From Curtobacterium sp. MMLR14_010 (GTDB lineage: Bacteria; Actinomycetota; Actinomycetes; Actinomycetales; Microbacteriaceae), in the NCBI RefSeq assembly GCF_001865015.1, contig NZ_MJGV01000012.1, forward strand, positions 1 to 49,287: a DNA stretch of 49,287 bases, written 5' to 3'. A program made the position numbers and the translations under genes. Shown piece after piece: positions 25,200 to 33,296 of this stretch (positions within the stretch are counted from its first letter, which is position 1; each line of letters begins with the position of its first letter). The notes under the pieces were generated by a model. It worked only from the letters and a program-made list of their open reading frames with translations, made no database searches and had not been told where the DNA came from.

Positions 25200-25802
25200 T
25201 CAGCGCACCTCGGCTGTGGACCAGAGGTACCGGGCGCCGGTGCCGACCGGGCGGAGGAGGGGCACGACGAACAGCAGGGCCGCGGTCAGGAAGGCGACGG
25301 CCTGACCAGCCGCGGGGAGCGTGACGAGGACGTCGACGAGGCCCTGGGGTGCGCTCGGGCTCGTCCCGAACCACAGGGTGAAGCCGCCGACGAGCCAGAC
25401 GGCGGCGGCGACGGCGATCACCCAGCCGGCGACCCGCGAGGCCCCACGGCCGCGACGGGCGACCATCACGCCGAAGGCGACGGCGAGCGCCTGGGACGCG
25501 AGCGTCAGGATCGACGAGACGGCGAACGACGCTCCACCGAGGGGCAGCCACCACAGCGCGAAGCACAGCACCGAGACGGCGAACCCGAGCGTGACACGGT
25601 CGTGGCGACGGTGCGCGGCGAGCGCGAGCAGCACCGCGGCGACGCCACCGATGACCGCCGCCACGATGAGCACGGGTGGTTCGAGGTACCAGTCCGTCAG
25701 GAGCACGAGACCGACCACCCCCGAGAGCGCCGGTGCGAGCGCCACCACCACCCCGGCGAGCGCGGTCCACTGTTCCTGCCGGTTCGTCGTCATCGACCCC
25801 AT
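25200..25802 (-). CDS. Multi-pass membrane protein of unknown function
   Basis: The 200-residue protein has five or six hydrophobic segments (about 12-35, 42-62, 70-90, 95-112, 122-142 and 158-182) and no recognisable motif. TACCCT lies 6 nt upstream of ATG 25802 with no Shine-Dalgarno sequence, which supports this leaderless start over the in-frame ATG at 25793. It is divergent from the two-component kinase gene (83 bp between starts). Confidence 0.75.
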   Translation of the reverse strand: MGSMTTNRQEQWTALAGVVVALAPALSGVVGLVLLTDWYLEPPVLIVAAVIGGVAAVLLALAAHRRHDRVTLGFAVSVLCFALWWLPLGGASFAVSSILTLASQALAVAFGVMVARRGRGASRVAGWVIAVAAAVWLVGGFTLWFGTSPSAPQGLVDVLVTLPAAGQAVAFLTAALLFVVPLLRPVGTGARYLWSTAEVR

Positions 25803-25885
25803 GGCACCAGGGTAGGGCTAACCCCACCAGGAGTCCGGGAGAGGGCAGGATGGGTCGGAGCGTCCGACCTCGCGATGCTGGATCC

Positions 25886-27343
25886 ATGACCGACACCGAC
25901 CGTCTCGACCTGGCCACCACCGTGCCGTTGGACGACGCAGTACCCCCCGGAGCCACCACGCCCATGCCCGACCTGCCCGACACGAGCACCGGCGGTGACG
26001 ACACCCCGCCCGGCATGACCGTGCGCGAGTTCCACCGCCACGCCTGGCGCCGGTTCCCGCGGGACTTCGGGTACATGGCGCTGACGGCGGTGCTGCTCTG
26101 CACGCTCTACTTCGCGTTCCCCGCGGCGGTGCTCGGTGGCGGCTTCCGTGACCTGTTCAACCCGTTCGTGCTGCTGATGTTCTTCATCGCGCTGTTCATC
26201 GCGCGGTGGCTCGGGCAGTTCGAGCGCCTGCGCATCTCGTGGGCGGACCCGCGGCCGATCCGTCCGGTCGACTGGACCCCGCGCTGGCAGCAGAACTGGT
26301 GGACGCGCACCGGCTCGGCCGTCGCGAACCCGCACTACTGGCTGTACCTGCTGCACGCGGCGGTCGTCTACCCGCTGACGGCGCTCGTCACGGTCGGTGC
26401 CGGTGCGCTGCTGGTCGTCGGCTTCTTCGGCCCGTTCGTCGCCGGCTTCACGGCCCTGCGGTACGGCTGGCAGGTCAACCAGTACCTGATGGTGAACAGC
26501 ATCGACCAGGGCTGGGCGTGGGGCCTCGGCTTCGCGGCGTGCGTCGTGAGCGTGGTGGCCTCGGTCCTCCTCCTGCCGCTCTGGTCGCGCGGGTCGGTCG
26601 CCGCGCACTACTGGATCGACTTCGGGCTGCTCGGTGGGTTCCGCGCCGAGGTGCTCGAGCAGCGCGTCGCCGGGCTGCAGGCCTCCCGCGCCGGTGCTGT
26701 CACCGCCGAGGGCCAGGCACTCCGCCAGATCGAGCGCGACCTGCACGACGGTCCCCAGCAGCGGCTCGTCCGACTGCGGATGGACCTCGCGGCCGCCGAG
26801 CGGGCGTTCGACAAGGACCCGGCGGCGTCGAAGCAGCTCATCGCCGAGGCGTCGGAGCACGCCAAGGACGCCCTCGACGAGCTCCGGGCGCTGTCCCGCG
26901 GCTTCGCCCCGCCGATCCTGCTCGACCGCGGGCTCGTCGCCGCCCTCGAGGCCCTCGTCGCCAGGACCCCGATCCCCGTCGGCCTCGACGTCCGTCTGCC
27001 CGACGGGCTGCAGCTCGCAACGGAGATCCAGCGGAACGTGTACTTCACGGTCTCCGAGCTCCTGACGAACACGACGAAGCACGCCGGGGCCTCGACGGCC
27101 GGCGTGTACCTCGGGCTCTCCGTCGACGCCTCCGGGGTCTGGTACCTCATGGTCAGCGTCACGGACGACGGCGTCGGCGGCGCGAGGACCCGCGAGGGGC
27201 ACGGCATCCAGGGCCTCATGGGGCGGATGCAGTCCCTCGACGGCGAGCTCGTCGTGTCGAGCCCCGCCGGTGGCCCGACCGAGGCCACCGCACGGATCCC
27301 GCTCGGCGCGCTGAACGGGGTCCCGACGCCCGCCGCACGATGA
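25886..27343 (+). CDS. Two-component sensor histidine kinase (NarL-type, HisKA_3)
   Basis: The 485-residue kinase has a Pro/Asp-rich cytoplasmic N-terminus (about 1-55), a sensor region with four or five membrane helices (about 62-235), a dimerisation domain with phospho-acceptor His287 in IERDLHDGPQQR, and a HATPase_c domain (N-box LLTNTTKHAG; G-box DDGVGGARTREGHGIQGL). The membrane part resembles the putative sensor domain of small actinobacterial kinases that detect membrane stress. GATGCT 6 nt before ATG 25886 and the lack of a Shine-Dalgarno sequence suggest a leaderless start. It pairs with the regulator 30 bp downstream. Confidence 0.92.
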   Translation: MTDTDRLDLATTVPLDDAVPPGATTPMPDLPDTSTGGDDTPPGMTVREFHRHAWRRFPRDFGYMALTAVLLCTLYFAFPAAVLGGGFRDLFNPFVLLMFFIALFIARWLGQFERLRISWADPRPIRPVDWTPRWQQNWWTRTGSAVANPHYWLYLLHAAVVYPLTALVTVGAGALLVVGFFGPFVAGFTALRYGWQVNQYLMVNSIDQGWAWGLGFAACVVSVVASVLLLPLWSRGSVAAHYWIDFGLLGGFRAEVLEQRVAGLQASRAGAVTAEGQALRQIERDLHDGPQQRLVRLRMDLAAAERAFDKDPAASKQLIAEASEHAKDALDELRALSRGFAPPILLDRGLVAALEALVARTPIPVGLDVRLPDGLQLATEIQRNVYFTVSELLTNTTKHAGASTAGVYLGLSVDASGVWYLMVSVTDDGVGGARTREGHGIQGLMGRMQSLDGELVVSSPAGGPTEATARIPLGALNGVPTPAAR

Positions 27344-27373
27344 CGGCGGTGCCCTCCCACTAGGGTGGGGAGC

Positions 27374-28036
27374 ATGACCGACGGCCCGGATGCAGCACGC
27401 ATCCGGGCCGTCGTCGTCGACGACGCCGTCCTGATCCGCGAGGGCCTGTCCCGCGTCCTGCTCGAGGCCGGCATCGACGTCGTCGCGCAGTACTCCGACG
27501 CCACGTCGTTCCTCGCGACGCTCCCGGACGCCGCCCCCGACGTCGTCGTGATGGACGTCCGCATGCCGCCGACGTTCACCGACGAGGGCGTCCGCGCCGC
27601 CGTCGAGACCCGACGCCTCGCACCGGGCACCGGGGTGCTCCTGCTGTCGCAGTACGTCGAGGCCACCTACGCCGAGGACGTCCTGGCGTCCGGCACCGCC
27701 GGCATCGGCTACCTGCTCAAGGACCGCGTCACCCGGCTCGAGGAGATCGACGACGCCGTCCGCCGCATCGCCGCCGGCGGCACCGTGCTCGACCCCGAGG
27801 TCGTGACGCAGCTGATGAGCCGTCGCCGCGACCCGATCGCCGCGCTGACGCCCCGCGAGCGCGACGTCCTCGGACTGATGGCCGAGGGCCGCACGAACGC
27901 CGCCATCGCCCGCGCGCTCGTCATCGGCACCGGCGCGGTCGAGAAGCACGTGTCGAGCATCTTCGCGAAGCTCGGGCTCGAGGACACCGGCGAGGACCAC
28001 CGCCGCGTGCTCGCCGTGCTCGCCTACCTCGGATGA
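27374..28036 (+). CDS. NarL/FixJ-type response regulator
   Basis: The 220-residue regulator has a receiver domain (about 11-125) with acidic pair Asp16-Asp17 and phospho-acceptor Asp61 in VVMDVRMPP, and Lys116 in YLLKDR. A LuxR-type helix-turn-helix occupies about 158-202 (LTPRERDVLGLMAEG). TAGGGT lies 7 nt before ATG 27374, so it may also be made from a leaderless mRNA. Its stop overlaps the EamA transporter start by 4 nt, so the exporter is the most likely physiological partner of this two-component system. Confidence 0.93.
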   Translation: MTDGPDAARIRAVVVDDAVLIREGLSRVLLEAGIDVVAQYSDATSFLATLPDAAPDVVVMDVRMPPTFTDEGVRAAVETRRLAPGTGVLLLSQYVEATYAEDVLASGTAGIGYLLKDRVTRLEEIDDAVRRIAAGGTVLDPEVVTQLMSRRRDPIAALTPRERDVLGLMAEGRTNAAIARALVIGTGAVEKHVSSIFAKLGLEDTGEDHRRVLAVLAYLG

Positions 28037-28881
28037 CCCGTGTCCCGGCGCCGCTCCTGGCGTTCGCCGCGATCGTCTCCGTGCAGCTCGGCGCCGCCGT
28101 CGCGAAGACCCGCTTCGACGAGGTCGGCTCGGTCGGGGCGGCGACGCTCCGCCTGGTGATCGGCGCGCTCGTCCTGGCCCTCGTCGTCCGGCCCCGCGTC
28201 CGGCACTGGGACCGCGCCAGGTGGACCGCCGCCGTGCTGCTCGGGCTGGCACTCGGCGGCATGAACGTCTTCATCTACCTGGCCTTCGCGACCATCCCGA
28301 TCGGCGTCGCCGTGACGATCGAGTTCCTCGGGCCGCTCGCGCTCTCCCTCGCGCACACCCGACGCTGGCGTGACGTCCTCTGGGCGGTGCTGGCGCTCGC
28401 CGGTGTCGTGCTCCTCGGCGTCGGGCCCTCGGCCGTCACCGAACTCGGGGGCGTGGCCTGCGCGGTCGCCGCCGCCGCGTGCTGGGCCGGGTACATCGTG
28501 ATGAACCGGCACGTGGGTGCGCTCATCCCGGGCGTCGACGGCCTGGCGGTGTCGATGCTCGTCGCGATGGTGGTGTCGCTGCCGTTCGGCCTGCGCACCG
28601 CGGTCGACGGCGTGGTGGCCGACCCGACGCTGCTCGTCGTGTTCGGGGCCGTCGCCGTCCTGTCGAGCGTGCTGCCCTACGCGCTCGAGATGCTCGCGCT
28701 GCGCCGGATGCCGACACGGGTGTTCGGTGTGTTGCAGAGCCTCGGGCCGGCGGTGGCGGCGCTCGCCGGGCTGCTCGTGCTGCACGAGGCCCTGTCACCC
28801 GTGGAGGTGCTGGCGCTCGCGTGCGTCACCGCCGCGAGCGTCGGCGTGACCGTCTACTCGGCGCGGAGGAAGTCCGCGTAG
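28033..28881 (+). CDS. EamA-family exporter, RhtA-like
   Basis: The 282-residue protein has ten hydrophobic segments in two EamA repeats (about 1-135 and 143-280). Sequences such as IPIGVAVTIEFLGPLA and EMLALRRMPTRVFGVLQSLGPAVAALAGL match the RhtA group (threonine/homoserine and related metabolite efflux). The substrate is not readable. It overlaps the response-regulator gene by 4 nt, so it is translationally coupled to the two-component system. Its 3' end overlaps a convergent small gene by 28 bp. Confidence 0.88.
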   Translation: MTRVPAPLLAFAAIVSVQLGAAVAKTRFDEVGSVGAATLRLVIGALVLALVVRPRVRHWDRARWTAAVLLGLALGGMNVFIYLAFATIPIGVAVTIEFLGPLALSLAHTRRWRDVLWAVLALAGVVLLGVGPSAVTELGGVACAVAAAACWAGYIVMNRHVGALIPGVDGLAVSMLVAMVVSLPFGLRTAVDGVVADPTLLVVFGAVAVLSSVLPYALEMLALRRMPTRVFGVLQSLGPAVAALAGLLVLHEALSPVEVLALACVTAASVGVTVYSARRKSA

Positions 28882-29006
28882 GTCGGTTCGTGCGCGTCCC
28901 CGGACAGCAGCGAGGGGTCGTTGACACGGCGCTCGACGTAGGCGGCGATGACCTCGGGCGGGGTGAGCACGTGTGCCACCCAGGACGGGACCTCATGACG
29001 GGTCAT
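28854..29006 (-). CDS. 50-residue protein of unknown function
   Basis: This short frame has an excellent ribosome-binding site (GGAAGGAG, 5 nt before ATG 29006) and a polar, acidic product with no signal peptide or membrane helix. TTGACA at 29113-29108 could be the -35 box of its promoter. Its last 28 bp overlap the 3' end of the convergent exporter gene. I do not recognise the family; the ribosome site is the main evidence that it is real. The frame stays open upstream to about 29234, but there is no other plausible start. Confidence 0.65.
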   Translation of the reverse strand: MTRHEVPSWVAHVLTPPEVIAAYVERRVNDPSLLSGDAHEPTYADFLRAE

Positions 29007-29122
29007 GGCGTCTCCTTCCGGTCGGGACACTCGCGAACGGATGTCTTGATCGTCGAGATTCTCAGCGAACCCCGACTGCATGAACCATCCCGCGCGTCCG
29101 GGACGCCTGTCAACCGGGTGCG

Positions 29123-29446
29123 TTATCCGGCGTCCGGTGCACGCGCACGGCGGTCGGCGTCGACCCGCAGCACCCGGTGCTTGACGGCCGACCGCCACAC
29201 CCAGGCCTGCGCCTGCTGCCCGAACTGGGCCCACTCCACGAGCACGGCATCACGGGTCCAGCTCTTCGCGAAGGCCTTCACCCGGACGTGGAAGGTCGGG
29301 AACTGCACCCACGCCCAGACCGGGATCGGGGTCACCGCGTGGCAGGCGTCCGGCCCCCGCGCGTCGTCGGAGAGCGAGTAGGCGTGCGGACGTTCGACCT
29401 CCGGATGCTCCGGGGGCTGCCACCGGTTCTCGCGACGCCGTCCCAC
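29123..29446 (-). CDS. 107-residue protein, predicted LexA-regulated, unknown function
   Basis: The product is basic, rich in Trp, and has the central run VWAWVQFPTFHVRVKAF followed by WTRDAVLVEW and AWVWRSAV, which reads like a small beta-barrel or SH3-like fold. I do not recognise it. The start is GTG 29446, exactly 6 nt after TCGAAT, with TTGACG 17 bp further upstream: a leaderless promoter. A perfect actinobacterial LexA box lies inside that promoter. No damage-repair gene is adjacent, so this is an isolated SOS target. Possible roles are in DNA repair or toxin-like growth arrest, but nothing in the sequence decides this. Confidence 0.72.
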   Translation of the reverse strand: MGRRRENRWQPPEHPEVERPHAYSLSDDARGPDACHAVTPIPVWAWVQFPTFHVRVKAFAKSWTRDAVLVEWAQFGQQAQAWVWRSAVKHRVLRVDADRRARAPDAG

Positions 29447-29452
29447 CGCATC

Positions 29453-29481
29453 ATTCGAACGTGTGTTCGAACGGGCGTCAA
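29453..29481 (-). promoter_or_regulatory. SOS (LexA) box within a leaderless promoter
   Basis: CGAACGTGTGTTCG (29456-29469), extended to TTCGAACGTGTGTTCGAA (29454-29471), fits the actinobacterial LexA consensus CGAACRNRYGTTCG at every position. The promoter is TTGACG (29481-29476), a 17-bp spacer and TCGAAT (29458-29453); the predicted start site is the G of GTG 29446. The LexA box covers the spacer and -10, so bound LexA would block transcription. Confidence 0.85.
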
Positions 29482-29577
29482 GTCCGGTGCGTCACGGCGG
29501 ACTGCCTGGAGGCTCGGATCGGCGTGTCGACACCGGCCCCGCACCGCGGGTCCCACGTGGTCGCGCGGCCTGACGGA

Positions 29578-31242
29578 TCAGGACGCGAGCGCGGCCAGAC
29601 GAGCGGCACGGCGGACGGCCTGCTCCTCGGGGTCCGGGACCGGGGCGGCCTGGATGAGTCGTCGGGTGTACGGGTCCTGGGGCGCGCGGAGGATGGCGTC
29701 GCACGTGCCCTGTTCGGCGACACGTCCCTGGTGCAGGACGACGACGCGGTCGCACAGGGTGTCCACGACGGCGAGGTCGTGCGTCACGAACAGGCACGCG
29801 AACCCGAGGCGTTCCTGCAGCTCGCGGAAGACGTCGAGCACGCGGGCCTGCACCGACACGTCGAGGGCGCTCGTGGGCTCGTCGGCGATGAGCAGCGCGG
29901 GGTCGAGTGCGACGGCGCGGGCGATGGCGACGCGCTGGCGCTGGCCGCCGGAGAGCTCGTGCGGGTAGCGCTCGCGGAAGCCGCCGTCGAGGCCCACGTC
30001 CGACAGGAGCCGTTCGACGCGGGTCTCGGTGTCGGCGGCCGACAGGCGGAGGATCTGCCGGAGGGGCTCTGCGACGGTCTGGCCCACCGTGTACCGGGGG
30101 TTCAGGGAGCGCAGCGGGTTCTGGAACACCACCCCGACGCGGCGGCGCATGCTCCGGCGCTCCGCGCGACCGGCACCGGCGAGGTCCACGCCGTCGACGG
30201 ACACCGAGCCGGCGGTGATCGGGGCAAGGCCGACGGCGGCACGGCCGATGGTGGTCTTGCCGCTGCCGGACTCCCCCACCAGGCCGACGATCTCGCCACG
30301 GCCGACGGTGAACGACACGTGGTCGACCGCGCGGAACCGGCGGCGCAGCGCGCCGCCGTACTCGACCACGAGGTCGCGGACGTCGAGGACGGTCGACGGG
30401 AGGGTCGTGGCGGGGTCGAGCCGTGCCTCCAGTCCGTCGACGGGCCGCAGCCGTGGGACGGCGGCCAGCAGCTCGCGCGTGTAGTCCTCGGTGGGCGAGG
30501 CGAAGAGGGCGGTGGCGCTGCCGGACTCGACCACCTGCCCGCGGCGCATCACGACGACGCGGTCGGCGATGTCGGCGACGACGCCCATGTCGTGCGTGAT
30601 GAGCAGGATCGCGGTGCCGGTGCGCTCCCGGAGTGCTCGCAGCACGTCGAGCACCTCGGCCTGGACGGTGACGTCGAGCGCGGTCGTGGGTTCGTCGGCG
30701 ATGAGCAGGTCCGGGTCGGCGGCGAGCGCCATCGCGATCATCACGCGCTGGCACTGCCCGCCGGAGAGCTCGTGCGGGTACTGGCCCAGCCGGCGTTCGG
30801 GCTCCGGGACCTCGACGGCCCGCAGGAGCTCGAGCGCCCGGGCCTTCACCGTCGCCCGGTCGGTGGAGGCATCGGCGCGGCGGACGGCCTCGGCGAGCTG
30901 GAACCCGATGGTGAAGACGGGGTTCAGGGCGGCGGAGGGGTCCTGGAAGATCATCGAGACCGTGCGGCCGCGGACCTCGCGGAGGTGCTGCTCGCCGGAG
31001 CTGAGCACGTCGACGCCGCCGATGCGGATCGCGCCGCTGGCGACGGCGCCGTCGGGGGCGATGCCCATGGCGGTCATCGCGGTCATGCTCTTGCCGGAAC
31101 CGGACTCCCCGACGACGGCGACGACCTCGCCACGGCCGACGGTGAAGGAGGCGTCGTCGACGGCGCGGACCACCTCGCCCTCGACGTCGAACGTGACGGT
31201 GAGGTGGTCGACGACGAGGACGTCCTCGCGCGGCTCGGTCAT
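29578..31242 (-). CDS. Fused DppD-DppF peptide ABC transporter ATPase
   Basis: The 554-residue protein carries two complete ABC ATPase domains. The first has Walker A GESGSGKS at 45-52, signature LSGGQ near 159-163 and Walker B LLIADEP near 179-185. The second has Walker A GESGSGKT at 323-330 with its own LSGGQ and DEPTSALD. Both have the oligopeptide/dipeptide C-terminal extension (SPTEDYTRELL and APQDPYTRRLI). In Dpp/Opp systems these are usually separate genes. It overlaps the upstream regulator gene by 4 nt and is the last gene of the peptide operon. Confidence 0.94.
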   Translation of the reverse strand: MTEPREDVLVVDHLTVTFDVEGEVVRAVDDASFTVGRGEVVAVVGESGSGKSMTAMTAMGIAPDGAVASGAIRIGGVDVLSSGEQHLREVRGRTVSMIFQDPSAALNPVFTIGFQLAEAVRRADASTDRATVKARALELLRAVEVPEPERRLGQYPHELSGGQCQRVMIAMALAADPDLLIADEPTTALDVTVQAEVLDVLRALRERTGTAILLITHDMGVVADIADRVVVMRRGQVVESGSATALFASPTEDYTRELLAAVPRLRPVDGLEARLDPATTLPSTVLDVRDLVVEYGGALRRRFRAVDHVSFTVGRGEIVGLVGESGSGKTTIGRAAVGLAPITAGSVSVDGVDLAGAGRAERRSMRRRVGVVFQNPLRSLNPRYTVGQTVAEPLRQILRLSAADTETRVERLLSDVGLDGGFRERYPHELSGGQRQRVAIARAVALDPALLIADEPTSALDVSVQARVLDVFRELQERLGFACLFVTHDLAVVDTLCDRVVVLHQGRVAEQGTCDAILRAPQDPYTRRLIQAAPVPDPEEQAVRRAARLAALAS

Positions 31243-31805
31243 GGTGCTCCCGTCCCTGGTGCGTCGTCGCCCGTGTCGCGGGCGGCCTTGAAGGCCTCCC
31301 AGTCCTCGAGCATCTTGCGGTGGTGGCCGTGCAGCCACTGCATGTAGTCGCGCCCGTTGCGCAGGCGCTCGCGGACGGGGGCGTCCACGTCGCCGGGGCC
31401 GGTGTGGCCGTCCTGTTCGACGACGGCGAGCCCACGGGCGATGATGTCCCGCTGCCGGTCGAGGTACTTCCGCTCGCTGGCCAGCCAGCTGCCCCACACG
31501 TCGGTCTCGGCGCGGAAGTAGTGGCTGCGCTCCCCCGGCACCGTGTGACGCTTGACGAAGCCGGAGTCGACGAGCCGCCTGGTCGCCATCGACACCGACC
31601 CCGAGCTCGCCCCGAGGGCCGCCTGCAGGTCGGCGGAGGACGAGTACGGGGCGCGGGTCATGATGAGGTAGCCGAGGACCCGGGCGTCGGTGAGGGGCAT
31701 GCCCGCGCCGTCACCGAGCATCAGCGCGAACTCCTCGACGAACGCCTGGCGCACCGGGTCCAGGACGCGGTCGTCGGTCGTCACGGTCTGCTGCTGCTCG
31801 GTCAT
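31239..31805 (-). CDS. GbsR/MarR-family transcriptional regulator
   Basis: The 188-residue protein has a winged helix-turn-helix at about 35-100 (LTDARVLGYLIMTRAPYSSSADLQAALGASSGSVSMATRRLVDSGFVKR), followed by helices including WGSWLASERKYLDRQRDI. This is the GbsR-like branch of MarR regulators. It is embedded in the operon, 35 nt downstream of the serine-hydrolase gene and overlapping the ATPase gene (ATGA), so it is co-expressed with what it probably controls. A candidate target lies near 38210. Confidence 0.88.
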   Translation of the reverse strand: MTEQQQTVTTDDRVLDPVRQAFVEEFALMLGDGAGMPLTDARVLGYLIMTRAPYSSSADLQAALGASSGSVSMATRRLVDSGFVKRHTVPGERSHYFRAETDVWGSWLASERKYLDRQRDIIARGLAVVEQDGHTGPGDVDAPVRERLRNGRDYMQWLHGHHRKMLEDWEAFKAARDTGDDAPGTGAP

Positions 31806-31840
31806 GGTGGTCCCCTCGTCGATCCGTGGTCCGCGCCAGG

Positions 31841-33256
31841 CTATGCGAGCCCGGCCGCGACCTCGGGCGCCTCGTCGGGGATCGCCCACGGCTCCTCGCT
31901 CATGCCGCCGCTGCCGCGGATGCCGGTGACGGTGCCGTCGGCGTCGCGGGTGAACACGATGTCCTCGTCGACGGAGCCGAAGCGGTTGCCGTGGGTCATC
32001 CGGAGCGTGTCCGCGTCGACGACCTCGAGCCGGGTGGGCGAGTCCATCGGGTCGGGGCCGGAGGGGTCGATCGCGAGCAGGCGGTCGCCGACGCGGGCGA
32101 TGTCGGTGAGTCCCCACGGGTTGGCGTAGCGGCCGGTGTAGCGCGCGGCGACGTCCTCGGGGACGACCGCGCCGGGTGCTGCCGTGTCGGCGGCGGCGTC
32201 GAGCAGGTTGACGATCCCGGTGGCGAGGAGCGTCGCGGGGCCGGCGGCCGAGCTCGTCATCACGGAGACGACGAGGCCGGACTCGGGGTCGAACAACGAC
32301 TGGGTGATGTGGCCGGGGAAGCCGCCGGAGTGGCCGCGGACCTCGCGCCCGTTGATCCGGTCGACGATGAAGCCGGCGCCGTAGCCGCGGGCCGCCGGGT
32401 CCTCGTCGGAGGCGCTCCACGACTTCCGCTGCGCCAGGCGCTTCGAGTGGTCGCTCAGCAGCTCGCCCTGCCCGAGCACGTGCGCGGAGAAGTACGTCAC
32501 CAGGTCGGACGCGGTGCCGTGGAAGCCGGTCGCCGCGGCCATCGCGCGGGTGTCGACGTGGGCGATGCGCTGCCGGTGTCGTGCGACGTGGAAGCCGGAG
32601 TAGCCGACCACGAAGTCGTCCTCGCGCGCCGGGTCCCAGTCGGGTCCGGTGTTCCGGAGGCCGAGCGGTTCGACGATCTCCTGGCGCACGAAGTCGTTGT
32701 AGCTCCGCCCGGAGGCCGCGGCGATGACGAGCCCGAGGAGCGAGTACCCGAGGTTGGAGTAGTTGAACGAGGAGCCCGTCGGCACCTTCTGCCCGCGGTC
32801 GAGCACCAGCGCGAGGAGCTCGTCCTCGTCGGGGAACGGCCGGGCGAGGGACCAGTAGTCGCCGTCGTGGCCGTCGCGGATCACACCGGCCCCCATCTCC
32901 ATCAGCTCACGGACGGTGGCGTCGGCGATCGGCGACCCGCCCTCGACGAGCGCCGGGACGTACGTGCCGACGCTGTCGTCGAGCCGCAGGGAGCCCCGTT
33001 CGGCGAGGAGCAGCAGCGCCGTCGCCGTGAAGGTCTTGGAGTGCGACGCGATCCGGAACAGGTCGTTCGTCGTCAGGCGGCGGCCGGCCTCGACGTCGGC
33101 GTGGCCCCACGCCTCGGAGAACAGCTCCTCGCCCTGGTACCCGATCGCGACCTGCACGCCGGGCACCCGCAGCTGCCAGACCTTGTACGCGACCCAGTCG
33201 CGGATGGTGGGCAGCGTCGTGCGGTACGCGGTGCGGGTGGCCTCGGTGTCGGTCAC
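31841..33256 (-). CDS. Serine beta-lactamase-fold hydrolase (class C/S12-like)
   Basis: The 471-residue protein has the SxxK motif Ser71-His-Ser-Lys74, the YxN motif Tyr166-Ser-Asn168 and a later HSGG (in GHSGGFPGH), the three hallmarks of the S12/class C beta-lactamase family, which includes D-aminopeptidases, DD-peptidases and esterases. An extra C-terminal domain of about 130 residues follows. No signal peptide is seen, so it is probably cytoplasmic. The chosen start is GTG 33256, with GAAGGA 6 nt upstream; an in-frame ATG at 33271 lacks a good site. It lies inside a peptide-importer operon, so a D-aminopeptidase or peptide hydrolase role is more likely than antibiotic resistance. Confidence 0.85.
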   Translation of the reverse strand: MTDTEATRTAYRTTLPTIRDWVAYKVWQLRVPGVQVAIGYQGEELFSEAWGHADVEAGRRLTTNDLFRIASHSKTFTATALLLLAERGSLRLDDSVGTYVPALVEGGSPIADATVRELMEMGAGVIRDGHDGDYWSLARPFPDEDELLALVLDRGQKVPTGSSFNYSNLGYSLLGLVIAAASGRSYNDFVRQEIVEPLGLRNTGPDWDPAREDDFVVGYSGFHVARHRQRIAHVDTRAMAAATGFHGTASDLVTYFSAHVLGQGELLSDHSKRLAQRKSWSASDEDPAARGYGAGFIVDRINGREVRGHSGGFPGHITQSLFDPESGLVVSVMTSSAAGPATLLATGIVNLLDAAADTAAPGAVVPEDVAARYTGRYANPWGLTDIARVGDRLLAIDPSGPDPMDSPTRLEVVDADTLRMTHGNRFGSVDEDIVFTRDADGTVTGIRGSGGMSEEPWAIPDEAPEVAAGLA

Positions 33257-33296
33257 GGTGGTTCCTTCCATGTGGAGCAGGGGTTCGAGTCTGACG

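Noticed and set aside
29007..29234. A longer version of the 50-residue protein
   Set aside because: The frame is open upstream, but there is no ribosome site or family-like sequence, and it would run into the 107-residue gene on the same strand.
31841..33256. Beta-lactamase resistance gene
   Set aside because: It has SxxK and YxN but no signal peptide, an extra C-terminal domain, and sits in a peptide-import operon, all of which argue for a peptidase or esterase.
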